Assembly (NCBI GenBank): GCA_002712945.1
Contig: PAVA01000052.1
Span: 1-31,646 of the forward strand
Length of the DNA: 31,646 nt
Source: Citromicrobium sp.
GTDB lineage: Bacteria; Pseudomonadota; Alphaproteobacteria; Sphingomonadales; Sphingomonadaceae
Direction of reading: 5' to 3'
The position numbers were made by a program, and so were the translations under genes. Numbering within the stretch: position 1 is the first letter of the stretch; each line of letters starts with the position of its first letter. The notes below the pieces were generated by a model. That model made no database searches and had not been told where the DNA came from. It worked only from the letters and a program-made list of their open reading frames with translations. Shown piece by piece: positions 1 to 8,707 of the stretch.

Positions 1-844
1 AGACGGTGGTCGCCGCGTACAGGCCGATGGCGGTGTACTTGAACACCCCGAAGCCGAAGATTGCCAGAAAGCCGCGATTGCGGAAGGCGGTGAACATCTC
101 TTTCAGGTGCGAGGCCGGGGTTGCGCCCTCGCCGGGTTCGTCGCGCTGGCGCAGGTGCGGCACGCGGCTCAGCGTGCCGAAGCCGCAGACCAGGATCGCA
201 GCAAGGATCAGCGCGCCGCCCAGCCACGCGAACTTGACGTAGCCTTCGGGGTTGAGCTGGCCGCGCTCGAACTCTGGCGTCGCGACGAAGAACACCGCGA
301 GCGAGAAGGCGGTGAAGCCGAACGTGCCGAGATAGCCGAAGAAATAGCGCAGGCCGAACAGCCTGGTGCGCTCCGCATAATCGTCGGTCAGCTCGGGCGC
401 CATCGCGCTGGTGGTGATTTCGAACGCGCTGATCGACATGCGGGTGAGCGAGGCGAGCGCGAAGATCCAGAACCCCATCTGCATGTCGCTGAGGCCCGCG
501 GGTGGGAACCACGACAGAATGAAAAAGGCAGCCGTGGGCAGAGCCGAGCCGAAGATGAACGGATGGCGCCGCCCGATGCGCGAGCGCGTCACGTCTGACC
601 AGCGGCCGATGAAAGGATCGGCGAAGGCGTCCACCAGCAAGGTCAGCGCAATCGCGCCCGAAACGATGGCGGCGGGCACGCCAAGCACCTGATTGTAGAA
701 CAGCAGCAGGTAGGTGGAGAAAGCTGCGTTCTTGACGCCGTTGGCGATCGCACCGGACCCGTAGGTCAGACGATGCATCCGCGTTATCGGCGGGGCGGGA
801 GCCAGCGCGGGCGAGGGCGCGGGGGCGGCTGCGGTGGTGGCCAT
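1..844 (-). CDS. GPH-family (MelB-like) sugar/cation symporter-type transporter, partial
   Basis: The gene starts at an ATG (complement of 842-844) and runs off the left edge, so only about the first 281 residues are present. After an Ala/Pro-rich N-terminal tail, the translation shows hydrophobic membrane segments. It also has the GPH/MFS_2 loop between helices 2 and 3: D-A-F-A-D-P-F-I-G-R-W-S-D, followed by R-S-R-I-G-R-R-H-P. That aspartate and basic-rich loop is typical of the melibiose-carrier family. Family members are inner-membrane symporters, but sphingomonad members often sit in catabolic clusters for non-sugar compounds, so the substrate cannot be named. It begins 5 bp after the acyl-CoA dehydrogenase stop and is very likely co-transcribed with it. 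The family call is confident; the substrate is unknown. Confidence 0.88.
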   Translation of the reverse strand, partial: MATTAAAPAPSPALAPAPPITRMHRLTYGSGAIANGVKNAAFSTYLLLFYNQVLGVPAAIVSGAIALTLLVDAFADPFIGRWSDVTRSRIGRRHPFIFGSALPTAAFFILSWFPPAGLSDMQMGFWIFALASLTRMSISAFEITTSAMAPELTDDYAERTRLFGLRYFFGYLGTFGFTAFSLAVFFVATPEFERGQLNPEGYVKFAWLGGALILAAILVCGFGTLSRVPHLRQRDEPGEGATPASHLKEMFTAFRNRGFLAIFGFGVFKYTAIGLYAATTV

Positions 845-849
845 CCGTG

Positions 850-2157
850 CTACTCCGCCGCCTCGACGATTTCCTCGACCGGATCGTACATCTCGTGCGC
901 GCGGGCGCGGCGTTCGATCAGCGAATAGTCGGGGAACATCGGATCTTCGACATCGCGGTAGGCGCGCAGGTGCTGCTTCGCGACGGTCACCTTGTGAACC
1001 TCGGTCGGGCCGTCGGCGATTCCCATCACCATCGACCCGATGAGATTGCCGACGAAAGGCATCTCGTTCGACACGCCAAGCGATCCGTGGATGTGGATGC
1101 AGCGCTGCGCGATGTCGTGATAGACCTTCGGCATCAGCGCCTTGATTGCTGCGATGTCCTTGCGGACCTTGCGATAGTCCTGGTGCTTGTCGATCATCCA
1201 GGCGGTCTTGAGAACGAACAGCTTGAACTGCTCCAGCTCGATATAGCTGTCCGCGATCTGCATCTGGACGCTTTGGTAATCTGCGATCGTGCCGGTGCGC
1301 GTCTTGCGGCTGACCGCGCGGCGGCTCATCGCGTCGAGCAGCCGCTTGCAGCTGCCCACGGTGCGCATCGCATGGTGGACGCGCCCGCCGCCCAGCCGGG
1401 TCTGCGAGATCGCGAAGGCTCCGCCGCGTTCGCCCAGCAGGTGATCGGCCGGCACCTGCACATCGGTGTAGCGGATGTAGCTCTCGGAGCCGCTTTCCTG
1501 CCCGTAGACGCCGACATTGCGCACGATCTCCACGCCCGGCGTATCGACCGGCACGATGAACATGCTCATCCGCTGGTGGCGCGGGGCATCGGGATCGGTC
1601 ACCGCCATCACGATCAGGAAGTCGGCCCACTTGCCGTTGGTGGAGAACCACTTCTCGCCATTGATCTTCCAGCCGCCATTCTCGCCATCGCCGTCGGGCT
1701 CGGCGCGGGTGACAAAACTGGTCGGGTCCGATCCGCCCTGCGGTTCGGTCATCGAAAAGGCCGAGACGATCTCGTTCTGCAACAGCGGTTCCAGATACCG
1801 CGTTTTCTGTTCGGGCGTGCCGTAATGGGCGATGATCTCCGCATTGCCGGTATCGGGCGCCTGGCAGCCGAACACGATCGGGGCGAAGCTCGCGCCGCCG
1901 AGAATCTCGTTCATCAGGCCCAGCTTGACCTGACCGTATCCCTGTCCGCCTAGCTCCGGCCCAAGGTGGCAGGCCCACAGGCCCTGGCGCTTCACCTCGT
2001 CTTGCAGCGGACGAACAAGCTCGTTTCTGCGTGGATTTTTGACATCGTAGGGATGAATGCCGAGCAGGCCGAGCGGCTCGACCTTCTCGCGCACGAATCC
2101 TTCCATCCAGTCCAGCTTTTCCTGGAATCCGGGCTCGGTCTCGAAATCCCAGGCCAT
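850..2157 (-). CDS. ACAD10/11-type (LvaC-like) acyl-CoA dehydrogenase
   Basis: A 435-residue acyl-CoA dehydrogenase. The ATG at 2157 is chosen because the protein opens M-A-W-D-F-E-T, as this subfamily does; the frame stays open upstream to 2292 but that part has no family-like sequence. A purine-rich GGGAGAGA lies just upstream. Residues 1-130 form the N-terminal helical domain, the middle domain carries S-M-T-E-P-Q-G-G-S-D, and the C-terminal helical domain ends in A-D-G-P-T-E-V-H-K. There Asp (about residue 382) sits where MCAD-type enzymes have the catalytic Glu of Y-E-G-T. The ADGP-x-EV ending is typical of the ACAD10/ACAD11 group. Relatives such as LvaC act with a phosphotransferase to remove a 4-phospho group from phosphoacyl-CoA; a matching kinase is encoded at 18284-19348. 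Family call firm; phospho-elimination role inferred. Confidence 0.9.
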   Translation of the reverse strand: MAWDFETEPGFQEKLDWMEGFVREKVEPLGLLGIHPYDVKNPRRNELVRPLQDEVKRQGLWACHLGPELGGQGYGQVKLGLMNEILGGASFAPIVFGCQAPDTGNAEIIAHYGTPEQKTRYLEPLLQNEIVSAFSMTEPQGGSDPTSFVTRAEPDGDGENGGWKINGEKWFSTNGKWADFLIVMAVTDPDAPRHQRMSMFIVPVDTPGVEIVRNVGVYGQESGSESYIRYTDVQVPADHLLGERGGAFAISQTRLGGGRVHHAMRTVGSCKRLLDAMSRRAVSRKTRTGTIADYQSVQMQIADSYIELEQFKLFVLKTAWMIDKHQDYRKVRKDIAAIKALMPKVYHDIAQRCIHIHGSLGVSNEMPFVGNLIGSMVMGIADGPTEVHKVTVAKQHLRAYRDVEDPMFPDYSLIERRARAHEMYDPVEEIVEAAE

Positions 2158-2446
2158 CGCAGTCTCTCCCGATCGACGTGCTTGATCACGTTCTCTTGCG
2201 GAGCATACCTGTTTTTCAGAACGGAACAAGGCATCGCTTGGGCCGGATTGTCCGATGGTTGTAGCCCGTGCGTAGGCGCACCCGGACCGCATGGGCCGGA
2301 AGCTGTCGGGTTGCCGGTTCGTCCGCCGCTTGACCGCAGCGATATGGTCAATTCACTGCAAGAAGACGCCGCATATCGCCGGCGCGCAGGAGGCCTGTTC
2401 CGGGAAGGTCGACCGCGGTGGCAGGCCGTAATCGCCGGTCTAGCGG
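2158..2446. other. 289-bp intergenic stretch between the ACAD and BVMO genes
   Basis: No convincing gene. It holds a ribosome-binding sequence for the acyl-CoA dehydrogenase just upstream of 2157. It also has a short inverted repeat, GTGCG-tagg-CGCAC, at 2268-2281, without a T-run. None of the TTGCATGCAA-type palindromes found at the other promoters is present. The dehydrogenase and transporter may therefore be read through from the receptor/BVMO transcript or use a weaker promoter not recognised here. Confidence 0.5.
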
Positions 2447-4237
2447 TCAGGCGTTTGCAGGCCCGAATTCGTAGAGCGCCTCGAACCCGTCCTCGATCGC
2501 GGCCTCGAGCTTGTCGAAATAAGCGAGCGGCCCGCCGCCATAGGGCGAGTTCAATTCCGCTTCGCGCGGTCGGCGCCCCTCGAAATTGTAGTAGCTCGGC
2601 GTGCATTTCTCGAGAAACGCGAGTCGATCCGCCGACAGCGCGATGCACTCCTCGATCCAGGCGTCTTCGGTCTCCTGCGTCGGTTCGACGGTCGCGTAGC
2701 CGTTCTGGCGACAGTGGTCGATCAGGGCGGCCATGTAGAGCGACTGGGCGTCGGCCGTATGAAGGTAATTGATCGACGTTCCGGCCTGGACGATCGACAG
2801 GACGAAGAAGTTGGGAAAGTCGCGGGTCTGCATGCCGAAAAGCGTATGCGCCCCGTCGGACCACTTGTCCGCGAGGCTGATCCCATCGCGCCCCGTCACG
2901 GTCAGTCCCGATTCCCGGGTGAAGCTGGTCATGAAGTCGAAGCCGGTGGCGTAGATGATGCAGTCGAGCGGATATTCATCGCCGTTCACGACCAGGCCGT
3001 TCTCGGTCACCCTCTCCACGCCTCGGCCAGCGGTGTCGACCAGCGTGACGTTGGGCCGGTTGAAGACTTGCAGATAGTCGTCGCTGAACCCGGGCCGCTT
3101 GCAGAAGTAATGGAAGTAGGGCTTCAGCGCTTCCGCCGTACGGCGATCCTCGACAATGCTGTCGACCCGCTGGCGGACGCGCTCCATCCGCGCGAATTCG
3201 GCTTGCTCGCGTTCTTCGGCTGTCATGTCGAGACTGGCGGAGACCGCCTTTTCGCGGAACAGATCGGTCATGCTGTCGCCGACCAGGTCTTCCACCTGTG
3301 GAATGCCCGAGGTCCACTGCGTGAAGTTGAGCATGCGCGCGCGTTGCCAGCCTTCTTCCTGGGCCCTGAACCACTCGACATCGGTCGGCCCGTTGCCCCG
3401 CACGTCGACCGAGGCCGGTGTGCGCTGGAACAGGTACAGATGCTCGGCTGAGCGAGCGACCGGAGGGACACACTGGATTCCCGTCGAGCCGGTTCCGATG
3501 ATTCCGACGCGTTTGCCGGCAAGGCCCGGCAGGTCGCTATCAGGGTCGCCGCCGGTGAAGCTATAGTCCCATCGGCTGGTGTGGAAGCTCGGGCCCTTGA
3601 AACTCTCGATCCCCGGTATGCCGGGCAGCTTGGGGCTGCTGTACAGTCCCGTCGCCGCAACGACAAAACGGGATCGCAAGACGTCGCCGCGGTCGGTCGT
3701 GACAGTCCACATCCGCTCGGCATCGTCCCACACGAGGTCGCGAGCGACCGTCTGGAACAGCGTCCTTTCGTAGAGACCGAACTTCTCTGCCAACAGGCGA
3801 CACTGATGCTGAATTTCCGCGCCCTTTGCATAGCGCTCGCTGGGGACGAAGCCCGTTTCCTCGAGCAGGGGCACGTAGATGTAGGATTCGACGTCGCAAC
3901 GCACGCCGGGGTAGCGGTTCCAGTACCAGGTCCCGCCAAAATCGGCGCCCTTGTCGATGATCGCAAGATCGGTGATCCCGCGCTTCGCGAGCTGAACCGC
4001 GGTTAACAGCCCGCCGAAACCGCCACCGACAATCACCGCCTCGACACTCTGGCGGACACTGTCGCGATCCGGCTGCGATTGCGCATTGGGATCGCGATCG
4101 AAGGCCGCGAGATCGCCCTTCAGCGATCGATATTGGCCCACCGCGTCGGACCGCAGCCGTTTCTCGCGCTCTTCCTCGTACCGACGGGAAAGCGCTTCGA
4201 AATCGAGGCCCTCTCCGCCATCGCCGTTCTCGCTCAC
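2447..4237 (-). CDS. Type I Baeyer-Villiger monooxygenase 1 (flavin-dependent)
   Basis: A 596-residue FAD/NADPH monooxygenase starting at GTG (4235-4237) with GAGG about 8 nt upstream. The first Rossmann motif G-G-G-F-G-G is at residues 71-76. The type I BVMO fingerprint F-K-G-P-S-F-H-T-S-R-W-D is at 213-224, and the NADPH-binding motif G-T-G-S-T-G at 248-253. F-G-G-T-W-Y-W-N-R-Y-P-G and a late Y-A-T-G-F motif are also typical. The enzyme inserts an oxygen atom beside a ketone carbonyl, giving an ester or lactone. About 65 residues of charged, helix-like sequence precede the FAD domain, longer than in cyclohexanone-type enzymes. It lies 73 bp downstream of TonB receptor 1, probably in the same operon. 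Substrate not predictable; steroid, large-ring or aryl ketones are all possible. Confidence 0.93.
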   Translation of the reverse strand: MSENGDGGEGLDFEALSRRYEEEREKRLRSDAVGQYRSLKGDLAAFDRDPNAQSQPDRDSVRQSVEAVIVGGGFGGLLTAVQLAKRGITDLAIIDKGADFGGTWYWNRYPGVRCDVESYIYVPLLEETGFVPSERYAKGAEIQHQCRLLAEKFGLYERTLFQTVARDLVWDDAERMWTVTTDRGDVLRSRFVVAATGLYSSPKLPGIPGIESFKGPSFHTSRWDYSFTGGDPDSDLPGLAGKRVGIIGTGSTGIQCVPPVARSAEHLYLFQRTPASVDVRGNGPTDVEWFRAQEEGWQRARMLNFTQWTSGIPQVEDLVGDSMTDLFREKAVSASLDMTAEEREQAEFARMERVRQRVDSIVEDRRTAEALKPYFHYFCKRPGFSDDYLQVFNRPNVTLVDTAGRGVERVTENGLVVNGDEYPLDCIIYATGFDFMTSFTRESGLTVTGRDGISLADKWSDGAHTLFGMQTRDFPNFFVLSIVQAGTSINYLHTADAQSLYMAALIDHCRQNGYATVEPTQETEDAWIEECIALSADRLAFLEKCTPSYYNFEGRRPREAELNSPYGGGPLAYFDKLEAAIEDGFEALYEFGPANA

Positions 4238-4277
4238 TCGATAATCCTCGTCGGCACTGGTTTCTCAGAAGTGGACC

Positions 4278-4300
4278 GGGCGCCGCAGCGCGGAGCGCCC
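4278..4300 (-). terminator. GC-rich hairpin between TonB receptor 1 and BVMO 1
   Basis: A 6-bp perfect stem, GGGCGC (4278-4283) and GCGCCC (4295-4300), encloses an 11-nt loop in the 73-bp gap after the receptor stop. There is no T-run on the minus strand after it. It is more likely a processing or partial attenuation hairpin than a full rho-independent terminator. It could lower BVMO expression relative to the receptor. Confidence 0.3.
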
Positions 4301-4310
4301 GCTCCGGCGC

Positions 4311-6590
4311 TCAAAACCGGACCGTACCGCTCAGGGTGAGCGAACGGTACTCGTCCATCCAGCTGAGCGAGCGTGTCGTCGCCGTGATCGAGCCGGGGAA
4401 GCGGATGGCGGCACCTCGCGTGTGCTCGTCGGTCAGGTTGCGACCGACCAGCGCGATGTTCCAGCGATCGTCCAGGTCGCCGAGCTGGATCCGCGCATCG
4501 AGCTTCATCCAGCCATCCTGCACGCCCCAGATGGGGCTGTAACCGTCGGCGATGAAATATTCCGAACGGAACTGGGCATTGGCTCCGGTGACCAGGCGCA
4601 GGCCGCCGATTTGGGTATCGTAGTTGAAGCCCACATTGCCGCTCCATTCCGGCGCGAACAGCAGCGGCAGTCCGGCGATATTGTGCGCCGCGAGCGAGTC
4701 CGGGTCGCTCGAATCGCATTGCGCCACGGTCTCGTAGGAAAGGCACGGCGCGCCGGGATAGTCCACGAAGCGCGCATCGAGGTAGGCGACGCTCGCGCTG
4801 AGCGAGAGCTCGTCGGTCGGCAGGATCTGCACCTCCAGTTCCACGCCTTCCGAACGCGCCTTGGCTGCATTGCGGGTGAAGAACGTCCGGCGATCGGGAT
4901 CGTAGGCCGATTGCTGCAGATCGGTGAAGTCCATCCGGAAGGCCGCGAGGTTCACGGTGGCGAGACCATTGCCCAGCGTCGACTTCAGGCCGACTTCGTA
5001 GTTGGTCGAGCGCTCGGCGGCGAACTGGAAGCCGTCTGCCGACACATTGTAGGTGTTCGACACGAAGCCGCCGGACTTCGATCCGCGCGCAATCGTGGCG
5101 TACAGCATGATATCGTCGGCGATATCGTATTGCAGCGTGCCGCTTGGATCGAAATAGTCTTCGGAAAGACTGCCCGAACGATCCGGGCCGATCGGGTTGA
5201 GCGGCGATCCGCTGACCGTGTATTGCGTGAACGTCGCCGACTTCTCGACCTTCGAATAACGCAGCCCGGCGATGAAACGCAGCGCGTCGGTGAAGTTGAG
5301 CGTCCCCTGGCCGAACACCGACCATGCTTTGCTGTCCTGATAGAAATCCGTCGACTGGTGCCCGGTCAGCGCAAAGACGTCACGGTAGAAGGTGTCCTGA
5401 TGGAGGTGGTAGTCGGAGGTGTCGTAATAGACACCCGCGACATACTCGAAGAACTGGCCGAGCGGCGATGACAGCCGCGCTTCGATGGACCATTGCTCGA
5501 AATCTTCGGGAAAGCCGTTGCCGAATTTCGCATTGCCGTCGTTGGGCGGCACCGTGCCGTCGGGCGCAATCTCGTCGTAGGCCGTGAAGCGTTCCGTCTC
5601 GAACTGCGAGTAGCCGCCAACCAGCGTGAGCGTGTGATCGCCGATGCCGAAATCCGCATTGAGCGCCGTGTTCCAGGTTTCGATTCCGCTGCCTTCGTCG
5701 CGGCCCGCTCCGGCATAATTGTCCGAGACATAGCGTTCATCGCCGAAGTCGCCGTCGTAGACATCCTGCGTGAGTGAACCCGAAACTGTCACGCCGCCTT
5801 CGAGGCGATGCTTCCCGTATTCGTTCTTGAGGACGATATCGATATCGCTCGCGGGCTCCCAGCGCAGGGTAACGCGGGCGAGCGTATCGCGCAGCAGAGG
5901 CTCGTCGCGATCATTGTACAGGTTGCGGATATAGCCATCCTGGCGAACCACCTTGCCGGCGACCCGTATGCCCAGCGTGTCGCTGATCGGGCCGCTGACG
6001 ACACCTGTCAGATCGAAGCCTTCGCGTTCGAAATCATAGCCTGCCGTGACATATCCCTCGAACGTGGGGGTAGGCCTTGCGGAAACCAGGCTGATCGCCC
6101 CTGCGGCGGTGTTCCTGCCGAACAGGGCCCCCTGCGGCCCGCGAAGAACCTCCATGCGCTCCAGATCGAAGAAGGGGGCGCTAAACTGGGCGCCACGCCC
6201 CCCGTAGATGCCGTCGAGATAGACCGAGACTTCCTGATCGAAGGCGACGTTGTTGGGGCCGGAACCGAAGCCCCGGATGAAGACCACCGGGTTCACTCCT
6301 GAATTGAGCACGGCCATGTTGGGCACATAGCTCTGCACGCTTCTGAGATCGGTTATCTTCAGATCCTCGAGCGTATCGCCGCTCACGGCCGTGATGGAAA
6401 CGGGCACGTCCTGCAGCCGCTGCTCGCGCTTTTGCGCCGTGACCACGATCTCGTTCAGCAATTGCGTGCGCGGCGCTTGCGTCTCTGCCTCCGGTTCGTC
6501 TGCAGTGTCCTGTGCCGAGGCCTGCCCCGACCAGCACAGTGCCAGACCGAGTACGGCTACAGCCGTCGTGCTTTTCAAAATGCCGATCAT
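4311..6590 (-). CDS. TonB-dependent outer-membrane receptor 1
   Basis: A 759-residue receptor. The ATG at 6590 is well supported by AAAAGGAGGG a few bases upstream (6591-6604). Residues 1-26 form a signal peptide ending A-S-A before Q-D. A TonB-box/plug start, N-E-I-V-V-T-A-Q-K-R-E-Q, follows near residue 46, then the plug with V-L-R-G-P-Q-G-A-L-F-G-R-N-T-A-A-G-A. The rest is a 22-strand-type barrel closing in an aromatic C-terminus (T-V-R-F). It should import a substrate across the outer membrane using TonB/ExbBD energy. In sphingomonads this branch is commonly expanded in catabolic clusters rather than devoted to siderophores. It heads the transcript that continues into BVMO 1. Substrate unknown, presumably the compound the island degrades or a breakdown product. 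Confidence 0.93.
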   Translation of the reverse strand: MIGILKSTTAVAVLGLALCWSGQASAQDTADEPEAETQAPRTQLLNEIVVTAQKREQRLQDVPVSITAVSGDTLEDLKITDLRSVQSYVPNMAVLNSGVNPVVFIRGFGSGPNNVAFDQEVSVYLDGIYGGRGAQFSAPFFDLERMEVLRGPQGALFGRNTAAGAISLVSARPTPTFEGYVTAGYDFEREGFDLTGVVSGPISDTLGIRVAGKVVRQDGYIRNLYNDRDEPLLRDTLARVTLRWEPASDIDIVLKNEYGKHRLEGGVTVSGSLTQDVYDGDFGDERYVSDNYAGAGRDEGSGIETWNTALNADFGIGDHTLTLVGGYSQFETERFTAYDEIAPDGTVPPNDGNAKFGNGFPEDFEQWSIEARLSSPLGQFFEYVAGVYYDTSDYHLHQDTFYRDVFALTGHQSTDFYQDSKAWSVFGQGTLNFTDALRFIAGLRYSKVEKSATFTQYTVSGSPLNPIGPDRSGSLSEDYFDPSGTLQYDIADDIMLYATIARGSKSGGFVSNTYNVSADGFQFAAERSTNYEVGLKSTLGNGLATVNLAAFRMDFTDLQQSAYDPDRRTFFTRNAAKARSEGVELEVQILPTDELSLSASVAYLDARFVDYPGAPCLSYETVAQCDSSDPDSLAAHNIAGLPLLFAPEWSGNVGFNYDTQIGGLRLVTGANAQFRSEYFIADGYSPIWGVQDGWMKLDARIQLGDLDDRWNIALVGRNLTDEHTRGAAIRFPGSITATTRSLSWMDEYRSLTLSGTVRF

Positions 6591-6626
6591 CCCACCCTCC
6601 TTTTACGGCGCCTTGTGGCGCTCGAT

Positions 6627-6636
6627 TTGCATGCAG
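6627..6636. promoter_or_regulatory. Operator-like palindrome TTGCATGCAG upstream of TonB receptor 1
   Basis: Nine of ten bases match the TTGCATGCAA palindrome seen at other promoters of this island, and the flanks extend the symmetry to 6625-6638 with one mismatched pair. It lies 37 bp before the receptor start. On the minus strand a -10-like TGTAAT (6642-6637) with TTGGCT (6667-6662) upstream would put the site at about +1, although the 19-bp spacer is long. Probable binding site of the GntR/FCD regulator encoded at 15496-16158 (inference). Confidence 0.55.
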
Positions 6637-6690
6637 ATTACAGTATGTGAGGATCAGGGCAAGCCAAAATGACCCGGATATAGGCAAAAG

Positions 6691-6729
6691 GCATCCATCT
6701 TAAGCTGCTCATGCGAAAAAATTGGATGC
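6691..6729 (-). terminator. Possible terminator after the crotonase-CMD-MFS operon
   Basis: A 7-bp inverted repeat, GCATCCA (6691-6697) and TGGATGC (6723-6729), lies just beyond the MFS stop. On the minus strand the stem is followed by CTTTTGCC. The 25-nt loop is large, so this is a weak terminator candidate. The right arm, TTGGATGCAC (6722-6731), also resembles the operator palindrome and could instead be a second, degenerate copy of it. Confidence 0.25.
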
Positions 6730-6745
6730 ACTTTGCTGCTGGAGG

Positions 6746-8050
6746 TCAGACGGTCAGCGATCTTGCAAGGTCGCGACCCGGGCGAAGGCCCAGGCACAGC
6801 AGGCCAATCGCGAGCGATCCGGCAGCGGCCGTCATCACCGCCAGGGCTTTGCCGATGCCCTGGGGCCCGCCGAAAAGCCCTTCGGCGAGCATCGCCGTGA
6901 TCGTGGGGGCGATCCCGAAGCCCGCCAGATTGACGCAGGCGCCGAACACGGCCGCCATGATCCCGCGCAGTCGATTGGGAGCCAGCGACTGGACCATCGC
7001 GATCTGGACCCCGCCGACTATGCTGGCGGTGGCCATGCCTGCGCAAAAGAGCAGGGCTGCGAAGAAGGCGTCGCCGAGAAGATAGGCCCCGATAAACAGG
7101 GGCGTCTCGAGAACGACCGCGAAGAGCGTGACGAGGACCGGCGCTTCGATCCTGCCGCGCATGACCAGCCGGTCTGCGACCCAGCCCCCACCCAGAAGGC
7201 CGATGGTGCCGCCCACGCCATAGCCGATGCCGAGCAGCAGCCCGACATCGCCGGCGCTGAAGGCATGGATGCGCATGAAGTGCACCGGCCCCCAGACCAT
7301 GAACGAGTAGCCGATGATCGCGATGAAGGAATAGCCTGCGAACAAGGGGCCGAAGGCCCGCGCATGGCGGCCGATGAAACCCAGCGCATCGGGGATGCCG
7401 GGCGCTGCGGCGCTCTCCCCGCGGGTGAGCGTGCGTGCGGGCTCGCGTACCGTCAGCAGAATGAGCAGGGCAACCAGCAAGCCTGGCAGGCCGATCAGCA
7501 CGAAGACCACCTGCCATGGTGCGGAATCCGGGAGGAAGGGGAGCTGTGCGTCGACGGCATAGGCCCAGTCGACCAATTGCCCGCCCAGCATGATGGCAAC
7601 GCCCCCGCCAAGGGTTGCGCCGCATGCGAAAATGGCGGTCGCAAGCCCTCTGCGCCCCTCCCGGAAATAGTCCGCAATCATCGAATACCCTGCGGGATTG
7701 AGGCTCGCTTCGCCCACCCCGATCAGGGCGCGCGCCGAGAAGAGCGCGGCGAAACTGCGCGCGAGGCCGCATGCCGCAGTGGCGAGGCTCCAGAGCGCGA
7801 CGCCGATCACGATCACGCCCCGCCGCTCGCGGGTGTCGACCCAGCGGCCGAAGACGAAGGCGAACAGCACGTAGGAGACCGCGAAGGCGGTGCCTGCAAG
7901 CAGGCTCACCTCGGTATCCGAAAGGTGCAGATCTGCCTTGATCGGTTCGATCAGGATGCTGAGCGCGAGGCGGTCGAGAAACGAGAACGCGCTTGCTGCC
8001 ATCAGGCATGCAACGACGTAGTACGAATAGGCGCTCGATGGTCGGTTCAT
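6746..8050 (-). CDS. MFS transporter 1
   Basis: A 434-residue major facilitator protein starting at ATG (8048-8050). About twelve hydrophobic segments are visible, including S-F-L-D-R-L-A-L-S-I-L-I-E-P-I-K in helix 1 and a G-R-W-V-D-T-R-E-R-R loop 2-3 motif. The N-terminal F-L-D-R-x-x-L-S-I and E-P-I-K-x-D-L pattern is shared with spinster-like and aromatic-acid/metabolite carriers common in sphingomonad degradation clusters. The related protein at 13360-14718 has the same pattern, so the island carries two paralogues. It starts 3 bp after the CMD-like stop and is the last gene of a three-gene operon. Probably moves an organic acid or related intermediate across the inner membrane; direction and substrate are unknown. 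Confidence 0.9.
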   Translation of the reverse strand: MNRPSSAYSYYVVACLMAASAFSFLDRLALSILIEPIKADLHLSDTEVSLLAGTAFAVSYVLFAFVFGRWVDTRERRGVIVIGVALWSLATAACGLARSFAALFSARALIGVGEASLNPAGYSMIADYFREGRRGLATAIFACGATLGGGVAIMLGGQLVDWAYAVDAQLPFLPDSAPWQVVFVLIGLPGLLVALLILLTVREPARTLTRGESAAAPGIPDALGFIGRHARAFGPLFAGYSFIAIIGYSFMVWGPVHFMRIHAFSAGDVGLLLGIGYGVGGTIGLLGGGWVADRLVMRGRIEAPVLVTLFAVVLETPLFIGAYLLGDAFFAALLFCAGMATASIVGGVQIAMVQSLAPNRLRGIMAAVFGACVNLAGFGIAPTITAMLAEGLFGGPQGIGKALAVMTAAAGSLAIGLLCLGLRPGRDLARSLTV

Positions 8051-8053
8051 GGC

Positions 8054-8704
8054 TCAGTTCCGGCTCGGCAGCGGTCGCGGTTCGATATCGACGAAGCGAT
8101 AGTCGGGCGGGGAGGGCATCTCCTGCACCCGTTCCTCGTAGTCGTCGTGTTCGAGGCGGAGCGCGCGGATCATCCCTGCGTTCATCGCGAACATGGCCGC
8201 AATGTAGGTCAGCTCGACGATCTCTTCCGGGTCGAACCGTTCGGCGAGCCGCGCGAAGAGACCATCCGGCGTGCGGCCGTGGTCGAGCGCGATGCAGTCC
8301 GCGAAGGCCATCACGGCGCGCTCGGCATCGTCGAACGCATCGCTTGTCTGCCAGGCCGGAATTGCGGAGAGGGCGGCCTCCGAATAGCCGAGACCGCGCA
8401 GGATCTTGGTGTGTTCGGAAAACATCCAGCGGCACGAACAGGCCCAGCCGATCCGGGTGATCGCCAGCTCCATATACCGCAAGGGCAGCTTGCGCGCCTT
8501 GGTCTGCTTGAGCTGAAATCCGCGGACAATGTGCTCGAACACATCGGGCGAGTGTGCGAAGACCGCCTCGAAGTTCCCCGGCGCCCCGGATGCGGTCTGA
8601 CCGGGCTCGGTCGCAGGATCGCGGCCGGGGAATTTGCGATCGTACATCTCGATCACCAGCGGGTCGGTTATGTCGGACCTGCTGACGAGGGGGAGCCGCG
8701 GCAT
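8054..8704 (-). CDS. Carboxymuconolactone decarboxylase/AhpD-like protein
   Basis: A 216-residue protein of the CMD/AhpD all-helical fold. The core Y-M-E-L-A-I-T-R-I-G-W-A-C-S-C-R-W-M-F begins at about residue 78, with E79, C89, C91 and H98 in the positions used by the AhpD proton-relay motif. The cysteines are spaced C-x-C rather than the C-x-x-C of AhpD. Family members include lactone-forming decarboxylases, peroxidase partners and many unassigned enzymes near ring-cleavage or beta-oxidation genes. Here it sits between crotonase and MFS genes with 3-bp gaps on both sides. A redox or lactone/keto-acid role is possible, but none can be assigned from sequence. Confidence 0.85.
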   Translation of the reverse strand: MPRLPLVSRSDITDPLVIEMYDRKFPGRDPATEPGQTASGAPGNFEAVFAHSPDVFEHIVRGFQLKQTKARKLPLRYMELAITRIGWACSCRWMFSEHTKILRGLGYSEAALSAIPAWQTSDAFDDAERAVMAFADCIALDHGRTPDGLFARLAERFDPEEIVELTYIAAMFAMNAGMIRALRLEHDDYEERVQEMPSPPDYRFVDIEPRPLPSRN

Positions 8705-8707
8705 CGG

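Noticed and set aside
2268..2281. Small hairpin GTGCG-tagg-CGCAC as a terminator
   Set aside because: Only a 5-bp stem, no T-run, and located mid-gap; too weak to call.
4422..5471. Plus-strand open frame opposite TonB receptor 1, and similar frames opposite BVMO 2 (26653-27900) and E1 alpha (25278-26030)
   Set aside because: No recognisable fold or ribosome-binding site; each mirrors a well-supported gene on the other strand.
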